In this document: one piece after another, positions 50,586 through 62,860 of the stretch
Numbering within the stretch: the stretch's first letter is position 1
Layout: every line of letters starts with the position of its first letter
From: Neelides folsomi
Lineage: Eukaryota > Arthropoda > Collembola > Neelipleona > Neelidae
Reading direction: 5' to 3'
Length of the DNA stretch: 64,000 bases
Assembly: GCA_034687125.1 (NCBI GenBank)
Contig: JAQGBZ010000001.1
Coordinates: 496,001-560,000 of the forward strand
Made by a program: the position numbers and the translations under genes
Notes under the pieces: generated by a model
Databases searched by the model: none
What the model was told of the DNA's origin: nothing
The model's input: the letters and a program-made list of their open reading frames with translations, nothing else

Positions 50586-51580
50586 AGAATCTCTGGATTC
50601 TGTGAAAGTCATCGCCATCAGTTGTTATTATTAATGTATGAAAGTTTTTCTTCATCGTGTTCGCACATTTTCCATACATATAACTTATGTATTTGTGCAT
50701 AAATATGGGATATCTAAATATCTTTTTAGTATTCATTCCTTTTTAATCTTTTTTGCTTGATTTTACTTTTTTTCAATTACTACTCATCGTAGAGTAGTTG
50801 TTTTTATTTGTTGAATACAATAGCTATTATAATGTTTTACACTGCATTTGTAGAGACGTGCGACCAAAATTCAAATAATGGATAGCAAATATGAACTTAG
50901 GAGATAAAAATACATATATGATGTAAATTTCAACTTTGTAAGACATGAATACACTTAATTATTGGAAAAATTAAACATGGGCTATGGCTGTGAAAACTAC
51001 TATGTAGCTCTCTACTAATTATATATTTGACGAGATAATAAAAAGCGAAATACACCACTTTTATTCACCATAAATTATTTTTTTAGCTTTGTCATCTATA
51101 CATATACTTTATAATTAAGTTGGTCAACATCATCAATAATAAAAGTTGTTTTAATTTTCGATCTGTAATATTAATAAAAAAGATCAATTTTGCAAATAAC
51201 ATAGAAGATTTTGTGCACTAATTGAAGTGCCGCAGGTGTAGACGGGCCCCTTTAATATTAGACCAGACTTCAGAATAGAAGTTGCGAACTCGATATTTAA
51301 TACACGGCTCAATTCCATTCGAGCCAAAATTGATTTAGATTTTGACTAACTTTAACTTTTCTAATCAATAAAACAACAATTTTAAGTCAACCATTGTTAA
51401 AGTTAAAAAGCAATTCAAAGTATTTTAAGGACTTCAAAGTTAATTGCAAATATTGTTAAGATTGTCTCTCCTTATTAACCCTTTTACAAGTCAAGATTAG
51501 GACAGCCGATTGATTTTAAATTTTAAATAGACTTCTTTTAAACAAATTCATTATATAGTTAATTATTTTTAATTGCAATA
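50586..51580. other. Intergenic, FAN1 to PTGES2
   Basis: About 1 kb of AT-rich sequence containing the FAN1 3' UTR and PTGES2 promoter. No TATA box or further gene seen. Confidence 0.5.
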
Positions 51581-53489
51581 ATGCTCGTGTTTAAGCGATT
51601 GATGCAAACAGCAGCGACTGAAATTCCTAAACGGTTAGGCAATTCAGGAGGAAACAAAAAATCGGTTCTTTGGAAAGTTGCAGTAGGATTTGGAGTCGGA
51701 ACTTCTCTTGGAGGAATCTACGCTTACCAAAAATTAACTCGTAAACCATCACCAATTCTTAACAACAATGATAATCCGTTTGCTTTGGATAAAGCACCCA
51801 ATTTTCAACCATCGAAATCCGTAAGTTATTAATTAATCTTTCATTTCTTAAAGTTAATCTACCAAATACAATTATCCCGTCTTCTTTGTCATCTCTTTTT
51901 AACTGTCTTTATATAACTCTTAGGTGAGATTTCCGAATGACACGTCTGGTCTAAAATTGTAAGTTCCATTCGTTTTTGCATGCGTCATTAATATTTTCAA
52001 TAAAAGAAATCCAATGAGAATAATCAAATAATTGTCTTAATAGGACACTTTACCAATATCAGACTTGCCCGTTCTGCTGTAAAGTAAGTGAATAAAATTT
52101 AAATCTTGATATTATGATTTATGCAAAAGTTTAATTTGTTCTATAAATTAAATGATAATTTTGATGTTTGTTTGTATATTAGGTGAGGGCTATGCTGAAC
52201 TATTTTGGAATTTCATATGACATAGTGGAAGTTAATCCAGGTATAAAAAGTTTATAACATTCATTAGTTTATAATTTTTGTCATTTTATCTTTAATTAAT
52301 GAGTCTAATTAAACGCTCTCCATATTTCATTTCAGTTTTGAGAACGCAATTGAAATGGTCAGAAGCTTACAAGAAAGTCCCGATTTTAATTGTTGAAACT
52401 CCAGAAGGAGAAATCTTTCAATTGAAAGACAGCACTATGATAATTTCATGTCTTTACTCCTACTTTTCTAATAAGAACAAAATTTCGAAAAAAGAGAAGA
52501 ATTCTCTTCAAGAAATCGTTAGGGGCTATCCTTCAGTGAACTACAATGTTATTAAGAAGATAACCACAAAAACTATTTTTATATTTACACAATACTTTGA
52601 TAATTTTAAATGTTAAATATTAATCAATTGGCCATTAAAAATATTTTATACCAATATTATTTTAGGACGAAAAGGGGAATCCTCAAACAGAAATCTATAA
52701 CAAATACTTTACGATCAATGTTGAAGATCCCAGAGCTAATGAGGTTGTGCTTGAGGAAAGGAAATGGAGAGAATGGGCCGATAACTGTTATGTTCATACA
52801 CTTTCGCCTAATATTTACAGGTAAGAATTTTATAAAGAAAATGAAAGTTTAATTTAATATGAAAATTTTCAAAGTTGGTTTCAATGCGTTTTAATTGAAT
52901 TTAGAACCCTTCCTGAAGCCATTGATTCATTTCGCAATTTCGATCAAGTAAGACTAATTTATAACTCACTCATGGTCAGCTCTCAGCTAAATTAAACTTA
53001 ATGTATAAAAGTAGGAATTTAATAATTTAGGTAAACTGATATCCTATTTAATAACTTAAAGTCATTTTAATGGCCAAAAGTATTTTAAAGGGTTGCAGTA
53101 AAAAAACAATAACCTAAAGTTTTTATATGATTTATTCTTCAAACTTTTAGGTCGGGGAATGGGAAAAGAACTTTTCAAGCTGGGAACGAACCCTCGTCAT
53201 TTACGTGGGAGCGTTTGCCATGTGGGTGATTGGAAAAAGACTCCAGAAGCGTCATCATCTCAAGGATAACGTCCGGGAGTCACTTTACGACGAGAGCAAT
53301 TTTTGGGTGAAGAATATTGAGAAGAAAGGAGGAGAGTTTATGGGAGGGAAGGAGCCCAATCTTGCTGATCTCGCAGTTTACGGAGTTCTCTCGAGCATTG
53401 AAGGATGTGCAGCCTTTAACGACCTCGCCGACCATTCTCAAATAGTTTCAAAGTGGTATAGAAAAGTTCAAGAGCATCTCAAAGCCTAA
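51581..53489 (+). CDS. PTGES2: Prostaglandin E synthase 2 (membrane-associated, GST-like)
   Basis: Eight exons: 51581-51820, 51924-51958, 52044-52083, 52183-52240, 52336-52547, 52666-52820, 52905-52947, 53151-53489; 373 residues against 377 in human. A basic leader and one hydrophobic segment (about 31-49) fit the membrane-anchored N-terminus. The thioredoxin/glutaredoxin fold follows, with the YQTCPFCCKVRAML active site holding the CPFC pair, then VPIL and a DST motif. The C-terminal GST helices include SPNIYRTLPEA, KRLQKRHHLKDNVRESLY and PNLADLAVYGVL. The protein binds glutathione and haem; its prostaglandin role in vivo is disputed and unproven in arthropods. The exon 5 donor (AAT|GTTATT) is weak, but it keeps the human spacing between the YP and EKG positions. 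Confidence 0.95.
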
Positions 53490-53885
53490 GCCAATCCTTT
53501 AGTGTCTTTCCTTTTTCCTCCTACATTTACCCGAAGAAAGTAAATAAATCGAATTTATTTACCCTTAATTTTCACATTTTATTCCATTTACATAATAATC
53601 AGTTAAACAGTGTTAGTCAATATCAAACATTTATTCCATCACATTAAGTCAAATTGTAGTAGACGGGTAATAATATAAAAATATCATTAAAACAAGATTT
53701 TATTCTATTTTAAAACTACTTACATACATAATATTTAACAGTTGTGAACATTATCAGAAAGGGTTAATTTTATTCCATAATTAAAATGGATCATAACATT
53801 ATTTATATAAAATTAAAGTACAGAAGGTTTGTTTTAACTTAATCACACATATCTGGACTGATCGACTGATCCATTCTTTCTTTCT
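53490..53885. other. Convergent 3' region between PTGES2 and the zinc-finger gene
   Basis: 396 bp of AT-rich sequence with polyadenylation-like AATAAA signals for both strands. Nothing else seen. Confidence 0.6.
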
Positions 53886-55956
53886 TCATTCTTTATCCAT
53901 ATTTTTTAGATCTTCAATTTTGTTTAAGATTTTATCCAAATCACTTAATTTATTCCCCTTTGAATGAGGAGGTTCATGTCCGCGAGGAGGATTATTTCCC
54001 AATGGGTTAAACGTCTATGATATTTCACAAAATTAATTTCCGAATTGATAGAATTTAATATTTCACTTTCATAATTTATTTTAAATGAGTTTAAATTACC
54101 GGAGGATTAGGCTGCATATGAGAAGGAATTTTTGGCATAAATTGATTCACTGGTTGCAAAGGCGGAGGCAAACGTGAAGCAGAAAGTGGAGGATTCATTG
54201 GAGAAGCTTGTGGAATTCTACTGATCCGCTCTGCAGAATCGAATCTTGGTCCATCTCGATCTCTCATTTTATCATCTAGTTTTGACTCATCCTTACCCAA
54301 AGGTGGTTTTGCATCTCTCCTTACAGTTGCGGGATCAATTCCTTCTAATCGCAGCTTATGATTCTTTCCCTTATAATGTTGTTCCTCAGATTGCTTCGAG
54401 TTTAACGGGCATTGACACAATTGGCAAAATGAGCCTGAAATGCAAAATAATTATCAATTTATCAATAGAATAATAATAGTGTACCATTAACCAATATAAA
54501 TATTAAATATGGAAATTCACCTTTGACATTATAATAAATAAGTTAAAATGTCAAATTCCCAAATTACCTTCCTGTTTTGGTTTTTTGGAACCATTAAAAT
54601 CATTAAATGAATCGGATTGAATTCTTTTTCTCGATATCCTCTCAACTTCATATTGACCAGAGTTCATTTGTTGATTTGAATTGTTCATTCTGAAATTATT
54701 ATCATTCCCTTGCATGAGCGGCTGTCCCGGACGAAATTCATTATTAGGATGACTGTTGAAATCGGAAGGTCGGTTATTTGTGTTAGGAAATCCGTTATCA
54801 AACGAAGGATTAAATGGACGATTGAAAGGAGGTCGAGGGAAATTGTCGTTTGGAAAATTGTTAAATTGAGACTGATTGTTAAATCTTTGATTTTGTTGAG
54901 CAGGATTTGGAATAGAAGGCCCATTGAGTCTGGTGACAGTTCCTTGAATGCGAGGAAAATTCCCTTTTATTTCTCCTTCATTGAATCCTGGATTTGGCCT
55001 TGAGTCTCTTGAGTCTCTCGAGTCAAATTGTGAGTTTTCTCGTGTGGGATTACTCGGCAGCAAATTATTTTCCTCCAACCATACTTCAATATTTCTTGCA
55101 TGCTTCTTTCCTTTATAATGATCCCGTGCAACAATTACCGAAGATAACTAAAAACAATAAACATTTAAACATCACACATTGAATTCACAAAATAAAAACT
55201 ACAATAGTTAATAGTAATAATATATTTTTAATTAATTATAATTTTCATATAATAAAAATTAAATAATAAATTAAACAAATTATCAAATGGTTATAATATA
55301 GAATTTAAGCACAAAGTGGGCCTTACGTTTAATTCACACAGTCCACAGTAGAGAGGTTGGAATTTATTCCTTAATAATTTTGGCAGTGATTGATCAATGA
55401 TGTCTTCATAAAATAAAATACTTTTTTCATTTTCACTCATCTTCATATCCCATTTATTCTGATGGATCGGAGGTGGCGGAGTAGCTGAAGCTCTCTTCTG
55501 TCCTGTGGGCTCGGAGAGGAGTTCTGGAGAGAGCCAAGGAAAAGTTGGTGGAAGTGGCGGAGGAAGTAAAGGAGGATAACTTTGTTTCGGTTTCACAATG
55601 TAACCACTGGGGTCAGGAGGAAGAGGAGGACGAATTGGTTTTTCATTAGCTGGAGGTAGCGGAGGAGGTGGAGGCGGCGGAGGAGGCACAGGAGGCAAAG
55701 AGTTAACCCGGGAGTCCTTTTGTGACGGAAGCGGTGGTGGAGGAACTTGCGGGTAGAATGGATAAGGAGGATGTTGTGGTACGGGTGGATAGAATTGACC
55801 TCCGCCATAACCATAATTATAGTTAATATATTGATCCATGCTCATTGACTGTTGGGGCTGATATCCGAAGTAACCCGGCTGGACGGGCTGGACTTGAACA
55901 CCGGGAGGTCCAGGAGGAGGAAACGCAGGTCCGGTCGGATTTGGGTTTCTTGACAT
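53886..55956 (-). CDS. Proline-rich protein with two U1/matrin-type zinc fingers
   Basis: Four minus-strand exons: 55327-55956, 54568-55147, 54100-54434 and 53886-54014; 557 residues. Residues 1-160 are Pro, Gly, Tyr and Gln rich with several runs of four or more prolines. Two C2H2 fingers of the zf-met/U1 type follow: YCGLCELN...HYKGKKH (about 203-225) and FCQLCQCP...HYKGKNH (about 406-425), with the wide C-C to H-H spacing and the HYxGKxH signature. Between them lies a 180-residue stretch rich in Asn, Phe, Pro and Gln ending in RISRKR and KKPK basic patches. Such paired fingers (ZNF385, ZNF346, ZMAT) bind double-stranded or structured RNA. The low-complexity sequence suggests an RNA-granule or splicing-linked nuclear protein. 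I do not recognise a specific orthologue. Confidence 0.85.
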
Positions 55957-57716
55957 ATTTTATTGTCAAAATCACCTTCAACCTAAAAGTGTCCACATGT
56001 AATTACATTTCTTTATTTTTGTATTATTAATTAGTAAATGTGTATAAATAAGGATAAATAAAATGTTAAATAGAACTTACATGAATTTAATAATTATTTA
56101 AATTAACACTATTCTGAATTCTAAGAATACAAAAACCTAATGTTTCAGTTCCTTAAATGTTCTAAATTTTAAATCTTGTATTTAATTGACATTTGGTTAA
56201 AATTTGCAAGTATAAAATTGCAAATAAATTAAATCCTAAGATTTTCCTTTAAATGTAACAATGAGTTTGTCTCAGAGAATTGCGTCTAAGAAATTTTATT
56301 TTTTAAAGTCACCCCAAGAGATTGCTCTTCAACTTACATTCAATGTCAATTAAGTTTGTCTGAAGATAACATTAAATGCCTAAACGCTATTTCCCTTGGC
56401 CTAAATGTAAGATATTTAACTAATCGACTTTTAATTGTATGCATGTATTATAATGTACTAGGAATATGGAATCATCTTATAAATTCCAATACAATGTCGT
56501 TTTGAGCATTTTTGCATAAAAAACTTCCTATGAATTCCTCTTACAATAAACGTCATTTATGTATGTAATATTTAAGAAATCAAAAACAGTTGATAATTAA
56601 ATAAAAGTTGTTTATATTTGATTTATTAAAGGTCAATGTTTTGTCAAAATTCTATTAATCACTGTAAAAATGACAGGTCTCAACATTGCTTTCCCTTTTC
56701 TTACCAAATTGATCAACAAAATATGAATTTATTACAAGACATTCAACGTTCACAACTTTCGCTAATTAATTAGAATAAGAGAAGATCCATGAAACATCTC
56801 TAATAACACGGGTCTGGTGGTGCTGTCACGCGTAAGTGCGATCAGAGGGAGCGAAAATGGTCCACTTGCGTTCAATCATTTATTGTGCCAAAATGTTTAA
56901 TCATTCAAAGTTCATACCAACATAAAACATTACAAGTTTTCATGTGTTGTTGAGTCAAAGATTTCTTATGCACTAAAATGTTAAAGTGAAAGGGCATAAG
57001 GACATCGCATAATTATTATCACATGAAAGTATCGAGTAATATGAAAGCAAAAGCTGTTAATTATTCAATCTCATATTTTTCCTTTGTATTGAAAGTTCTT
57101 TTGCACTTTATTTTATTATTCTTCATTGAGAGAAATTGGAAAATCAAAACTTTAACTTTCTTTTGCTATCATAGTCAAGTTCCAGCTTGAATAACTCCAA
57201 TCTGTCTGGTAAACTCAAAACTTGTATAAAATCAGTAAACTGTATATTTTATAATTTAAGGATACATAACCCATATATAAACAATATACAGATGAATATC
57301 ATTTAGTTTTATGATTATTGTTTATGTATCAATAAACATTTATTTGTGCTTAAACTTGAACCTTTTGTTAGGTTAATTTAGTATATGCATTTTAATTAAT
57401 TAAGTAAGAATTGATTGTTTATCCGCATTTTTATTATTATGCTACACAATAGAACATATTGAATGAATGTGGTGATGGGCAAAACTCGTTTTTCTGCAAA
57501 AGTGAAAGTAGCCGTATGATCTTCAACTTGAGGTATGCAAAATAGTTAAATACTACGAAGTTCGCTGGGTGAGCCGAAGGGTTATCTCCATCTCAGATCC
57601 ATGTTGATTTTCTATCAGTGGCTAGAAATCCTCTTGTACCAGTGACCCAATATCGTCTTTCTTTCCCCTTTTGAAAAATGTCAGGAAGCGTTTTCACCCC
57701 TTCCGCTTGGGTGAAG
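55957..57716. other. Intergenic, zinc-finger gene to DUF4789-like gene
   Basis: 1.8 kb of mostly AT-rich DNA holding two divergent promoters. Bases about 56810-56890 and 57540-57716 are less AT-rich. No further gene seen. Confidence 0.5.
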
Positions 57717-57749
57717 TATTTAAGGAGTAAAGTTTATTCTTCCTCAGTT
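57717..57749 (+). promoter_or_regulatory. Core promoter of the DUF4789-like gene
   Basis: TATTTAAG at 57717-57724 is followed 29 bases on by TCAGTT (57744-57749), a standard arthropod initiator. The start codon is 20 bases after it. Confidence 0.65.
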
Positions 57750-57768
57750 TGCCTCCAAGCTCATCAAA

Positions 57769-59168
57769 ATGAGGCGGTTTGGTCATCTTTTTCCCATAGC
57801 CATCCTCTTTTCCCTCCTTGGTGCAGGATACGCAAAGTCGGCTAATGGAAAAGGAGCAAAAGCAGCAGAAATAAAGTTTGTTCAGTTTTTCAATTTATTC
57901 TATTTAAAATATATTTTATTATTATTATGTTTATTAGTTAATTTCGACTCTTTAATTGCGTATATGCTTAGGGTGGTGGAATGGCATTAATACCCCGTTC
58001 CATAACATCTTAATCATAATCTACAGTAATTAAATTAATATTATTTCAGTTTGGCTTATAAAATTCATAATAAATTATGACAATTCAATTATTTTCTTTC
58101 ATTATGTATCAATTGATTAATAATACAAAATAATGTAATTTATTTGTTTTTAAATATATTGTAATAAATATATTATTGTATACTGCATTCATAAATATCT
58201 AAATTAGATATCAAATCCTTAGATGAGGTTTATAGAAAGTAAAATGAATTAATAAAAATGTAAAGAAAATTCCAGTATTACTTGCTTTAAACAAAAATTG
58301 AGTCTCGTTTATTGTCAAAGGAAACATTTGTGCCCAGAGATTAAGGACCATGCAATGTACCAGATCTGGGCAACGAGGTACGACAACGTGACCCAGAGGT
58401 GCTATCAAACAGGTCAAAGGGGACCTTGTGGGAAGAACATGATCTTCTACTCCCTCCCCAATGACCCGATTTACGGTAACTGATAAATAATTGTCATTTA
58501 AACTCTAGCCGAGTAGAAAGGTGAGATTTTCATTTCTATTGTATTTCAGGGGAATGTGATTGTAACTTCGACGTGGAATGCAAGTCTCTCATTTACTCCC
58601 CAGTTTTCAACGAGTGTTTCTTCGCATATGAGCAGGTAAGGAGAACATGAATAGTTAAAATGTGTGTCTCCGCGTGGACTAGAAAGGAGGAAGACACATT
58701 TTTATCAATTTATGTGTTTTCGAAGGGTCACTGCAACGAAGGTTTCTGGCTCGTGGCGGACAAAGAAGGGAAACCTTCCTGTGAACGGAATCTATGTCGG
58801 CCACCGCCGAAATATTCCCTCAAGTATCAATGGGCTCTGTATAAGGGAAGATGTGAAAAATTATACCATCCTGTTCATGACTGCAAACCGGGAGAATACT
58901 TGTGGGTTCCTAAAGGTAATCAAATCTCATCTCCAATCTCTCTATGCAAATTTATATTCATCAAACTTTTGAATGGGTTTGTTGAACATTCTTTGGATAG
59001 TTTACTAAATAACATTAAATGAACATTGTTTTCAAAACAGGCCACAGATATCCTCAGTGTGGGAAAGCAGAATGCTCGAATGATTCCGGATTTGTTCCTG
59101 AGATTGAGTGCGAATTGGGAAGCAAACTCTTCCACGAGAACAAATGTTCCCGTCGGAAAGGAATTTAA
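57769..59168 (+). CDS. Secreted cysteine-rich protein, DUF4789-like
   Basis: Five exons: 57769-57875, 58321-58475, 58550-58635, 58726-58915 and 59041-59168; 221 residues. A signal peptide (residues 1-22, ending GYA) precedes about 180 residues with some 16 cysteines and repeated blocks such as RCYQTGQRGPCG, ECFFAYEQGHC and YKGRCEKLYHPVHDC. Each block has an aromatic, Cys, then GPC/GHC/DC plus an F/Y-W-L/Y-V or G-E-Y-L-W strand. This is the pattern of the DUF4789 family of secreted arthropod proteins, whose function is unknown. The acceptor of exon 2 (GTCAAAG) is chosen because it keeps the frame to the first conserved cysteine. A TATA box and initiator lie upstream. Confidence 0.82.
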
Positions 59169-59843
59169 AGGACTTAAACACACAATTCTTATTTATTGAA
59201 TTACCATTACTTTTACCGGATAATAAAATGTCGAACCGTTTATTCATTTAATATTTAATTTATTTATTTATTCTTCTTAAAATTATATAGTACCAAAATT
59301 CCAAATCATGTCATGTGGTTTATTCATTTTCTCATTAATCTACTTAAAATCTAAATACATATTAGTGTAATAAATAACAAATCATGTCAATTTAAAAATT
59401 AACTTAACAATCGGTTACCTCTACATATATCAAAATATCTCATTTGGCTCACTGATGGTCTTATATGTAAGTATTATAAGCACTGCTGTCAAATGCTCGT
59501 CTTATTTTATTCTATTTGGGCTCAATGTAACGGTGGTGGATTTAATGAATGGGCGATTTCATTTGATATGCAACTTTTGACACCAAAGTCAAGCTGATGA
59601 ATTTATTATTAGTTGAGCCTTAATGATTCTCAATTATTCACTCCATAATTAATATTTGAAACGTCAGATATTGATCTGGTTAGGATGGTCAAATTCTTAT
59701 TCAATTTCTCTGTGTCATCTTATTGTTAATGCTTCTGTATGCCTGACCCTTAGAACATCCATAATCATTAATCGTTGGCATATATAATCATTGGCATTTG
59801 AAATTAAAAAAGGGAACGAAGGAGTCTAGGCCATGAGCTTCTC
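59169..59843. other. Intergenic, DUF4789-like to CUB gene
   Basis: 675 bp of AT-rich sequence. Contains the 3' UTR of the first gene. Nothing else seen. Confidence 0.5.
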
Positions 59844-59877
59844 TATATAAAAGATTTAAATTCACAATTTCTCATCT
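59844..59877 (+). promoter_or_regulatory. Core promoter of the CUB-domain gene
   Basis: TATATAAAAG at 59844-59853 and an initiator-like TCATCT at 59872-59877, spaced by about 28 bases. The start codon follows at 59910. Confidence 0.7.
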
Positions 59878-59909
59878 CCAGAACACTTCCATATCTCAAA
59901 GTGGTCACA

Positions 59910-62018
59910 ATGGAGGCATATTTACCTGTATTGTTATTGTGTGTGTTGAGTATTACGTTAAGCTCTGCCAGCACTTACATCCACAATCATGAATCAAACT
60001 CCCGATCTTCAAGATGTAAGACTTATACCCAAATAAATTATTTGATTATTATAAAATTATTATAATTTTTCGTAATCTTGATCAGATATGTTCATATTTC
60101 ATTTTATTAAAGTTTTCCCACTTTTCTCAATTGTGAAAATTGCAAATCAGCCCTGTACTCCAGATGAGCCAAATGCTGTTGGAACGTGTTTTACAAGGTT
60201 GGAAATAAAACTGCAGTACCAACATATATAAATCCTTGTAAAACCCCTAATCCAGGAATTATATTTTTATATGAATTTATAGCTCACAGTGTAGGAAGAT
60301 TGGAGGACAATCAAGTGGCACATGTGCTTCTGGATTTGGCACTTGCTGCATAGGTAATATTAATAATAGTCATATAGAAAATCCGAATTTATAGATAGTT
60401 TCAAATAATGTTAGATAAATTCATTCTGGGTTTATATTTATTTTCTTTCAATTTAATGGTCAAAAAGTTTCTGCAACATGCGAATCAACTGTGACTCAAA
60501 ACAACACAAATTTCCGGACCAAGTCCTATCCAAATGCTTTCAATCCTACAGGCCTAGAGCTGTGCAATCTCAGAATTCAAAGGGTTTGTTTTATTTTGTT
60601 TTCATTCGCTTTTTCATTACTCCAAATGGGTTGGAAAATGATAAGGAAAATGTTTTGTTGGGACAGCCTTCCGGAAACATCTGCCAAGTCCGTCTTGATT
60701 TTATTACAATGAAACTGTCTGGGGCTGACCAGATGACCGGGCAGTGTGCTGGAGATCGTCTTTCAATCACTGGAATCTCTGGCCCCGCTCCCTCCAATTT
60801 ATGCGGAGATTTAAGTGGCCAACACATGTATTTCAATTTCGGAACCTCCGATCGAATCACACTTCAAGTCATCACAGATGGAGAGTCTTCAAAGGAAACA
60901 AGGGATTGGAACGTCAGGGTCACTTACATTGAATGCAACTCTAGGCTTTTAGGTCTCTTTTTAATCAATACGTGCCAGTCTCTTTAGACAACACTTTCCT
61001 TAACATGGAAATCCAATATTAAGGCAAAGGTTTAAATGCACTTTAATTTAAATGTTTCAATATTTTTATTATTCAGCTCCTGACGGATGTCTTCAGTATT
61101 TTAATCAAGCCACAGGCCAAGTGCGGATCCTCGGGTGAATTGGAAATTAAACAATTTAAATAGAGTAAATATTTAAACTCATGCTTATGATAATAAAGTA
61201 AATGATTTGCACTTTCAGTTACCCTATGGCTCCTCATCTTGCGGATTTGGACTACACGGTGTGTGTGAGAGGAGAAGATGGTAAGGAATGGAGATGTTTA
61301 TCGGAAAATTAATTTATTCTTATCACATAATCTTAATTTTCTTTTTAAGGAAGTGGATCAATAGTCTGGTCGCCTTGTCAGGTAACCCAAATTATACTCA
61401 TTGACTCATTTGTCAAGTGAATTGGCAAAAGATTTAAATATAATCAATTAAAAACGTTAACTTATTTAAAATGTTTAAACTAGGGCGAGGGAAAAGATGT
61501 AAGCTTTTTTATGTCTGGAATGACCGCTGATATGCCGGTATGTAAAATAAATGAATTTGGATTAATTTATTTTATTGTGCTTGTGTCATTAGTTTGTTAA
61601 CTATTCAGGAAATTTTTTGAGATATCTAAATATTTTTACTATGATGTTTTATATAATTTGAATTTTAATATATTTAGGGAACTGATTGTCTGATGGACTA
61701 TGTTTTGATTATGACTGATGATCCAATGATGATGAGAAATAATGATCGCTATTGCGGAAGTTTGCTCAATTCAATGATGGCACCATTTACCGTGCGATGT
61801 AAGAGAATGTCATCAAAATATACAGATTTGTATATATTTTTATCATAATCTTCTGTTGTATGGCTAATATAAAAATCAATACGTGTTTTGAATTCCTAGC
61901 TGTGGCGAAGCCTTTTATCATGAGAGTGAAAACAAATTCTGATGAAATGGGAGACGCCATGAACACAGGTTTCTGTCTCGCGTGGAGGCAAGAACCTCCA
62001 AGAAGTGTAGTTGGATAA
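59910..62018 (+). CDS. Secreted CUB-domain protein with N-terminal Cys-rich segment
   Basis: Eleven exons: 59910-60015, 60113-60197, 60283-60353, 60468-60583, 60667-60952, 61077-61134, 61219-61280, 61350-61381, 61484-61537, 61678-61798, 61900-62018; 369 residues. A signal peptide (1-20) is followed by a compact cysteine module (CTPDEPNAVGTCFTSSQCRK to FGTCCI, about 50-88). A CUB-type domain follows, with NICQVRLDFITMKL, APSNLCGD and a WNVRVTYIEC strand. A second half with YTVCVRGE, WSPCQ, RYCGS and MRVKTN resembles another CUB-like domain. This architecture recurs in large, poorly studied families of insects and crustaceans; no enzyme motif is seen. A binding role outside cells is likely. Several exons are very short (32-62 bp), so small boundary errors are possible. 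Confidence 0.85.
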
Positions 62019-62860
62019 AAGAAACAATATTTATTTTATTTAAAATCTAAATAGCAATCAACGTTTTAAAACTTGGTTTTATTCACATTTTAGCACACAC
62101 TTACATATTGATTTATCTGGTTACTTTTTTATTTCACTATTGTTTTGTTTAACTTGTTATGTAATTTGTAATATTTAAGAACCAGTGGAATAATTAATAA
62201 TAAATTAATGATTACAGATATGTACATACATAAGTACTATAGTTCAATAAACCATTATTCTAACTTCATTAACTTCACGATTTTAAATTCATCTATTATG
62301 GATTTTCATATAATCATATACCTAGGTAAGGTAAGTATGGTAGGTAAGGTAGGTAAGAATGAACAGATTTTCAGACTTAAGATTCATTCAGTAAGTTTAT
62401 TTATCGATTAAAATAAATCTTAACTCTGAAATATCTTGTCTTTATTTACAAATTAAATTCCAAATATTTTTAAGATTTTATGAGTAATTTTGATAAAAAT
62501 ACATTATTCCTTAACCATACATGGTGTTTTTACGGTAATCAGCAGTTGTGCTTAAAATGAGCAAAATTTTTAAATTGTACGTTTGATCAAAGATCTACTT
62601 TATACATATGTATGTATGTAAAGTATGTACAATATAATGTATAGTTACATATACTATGTATGTACTTTATATGCATATACTTTATACATATGTATGTATA
62701 GTATTGTGCTCTAAATGACTGCGGCTTGTATTTAAAAATGAAATTTAGCTGTACATTTAGCTTATATTGTACTCCCTAGATTCAAATAAAAGATCAAATA
62801 CTGTAATATTCTGCTCGTGGATAAAAACTATTATATTTTATAATTAAAATTTAACGACGA
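62019..62860. other. Convergent 3' region with simple repeats
   Basis: Between the CUB gene and the minus-strand peptide gene. It holds a run of GGTAAG-type units at about 62323-62358 and a tangle of TACATATGTATGTA repeats at about 62597-62700, in direct and inverted copies. No gene seen. Confidence 0.6.
62323..62358 (+). repeat. Short array of GGTAAG units
   Basis: Five copies of GGTAAG or GTAAG/GTAGG follow each other within 36 bases. Each resembles a consensus 5' splice site. Probably a simple repeat. Confidence 0.8.
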
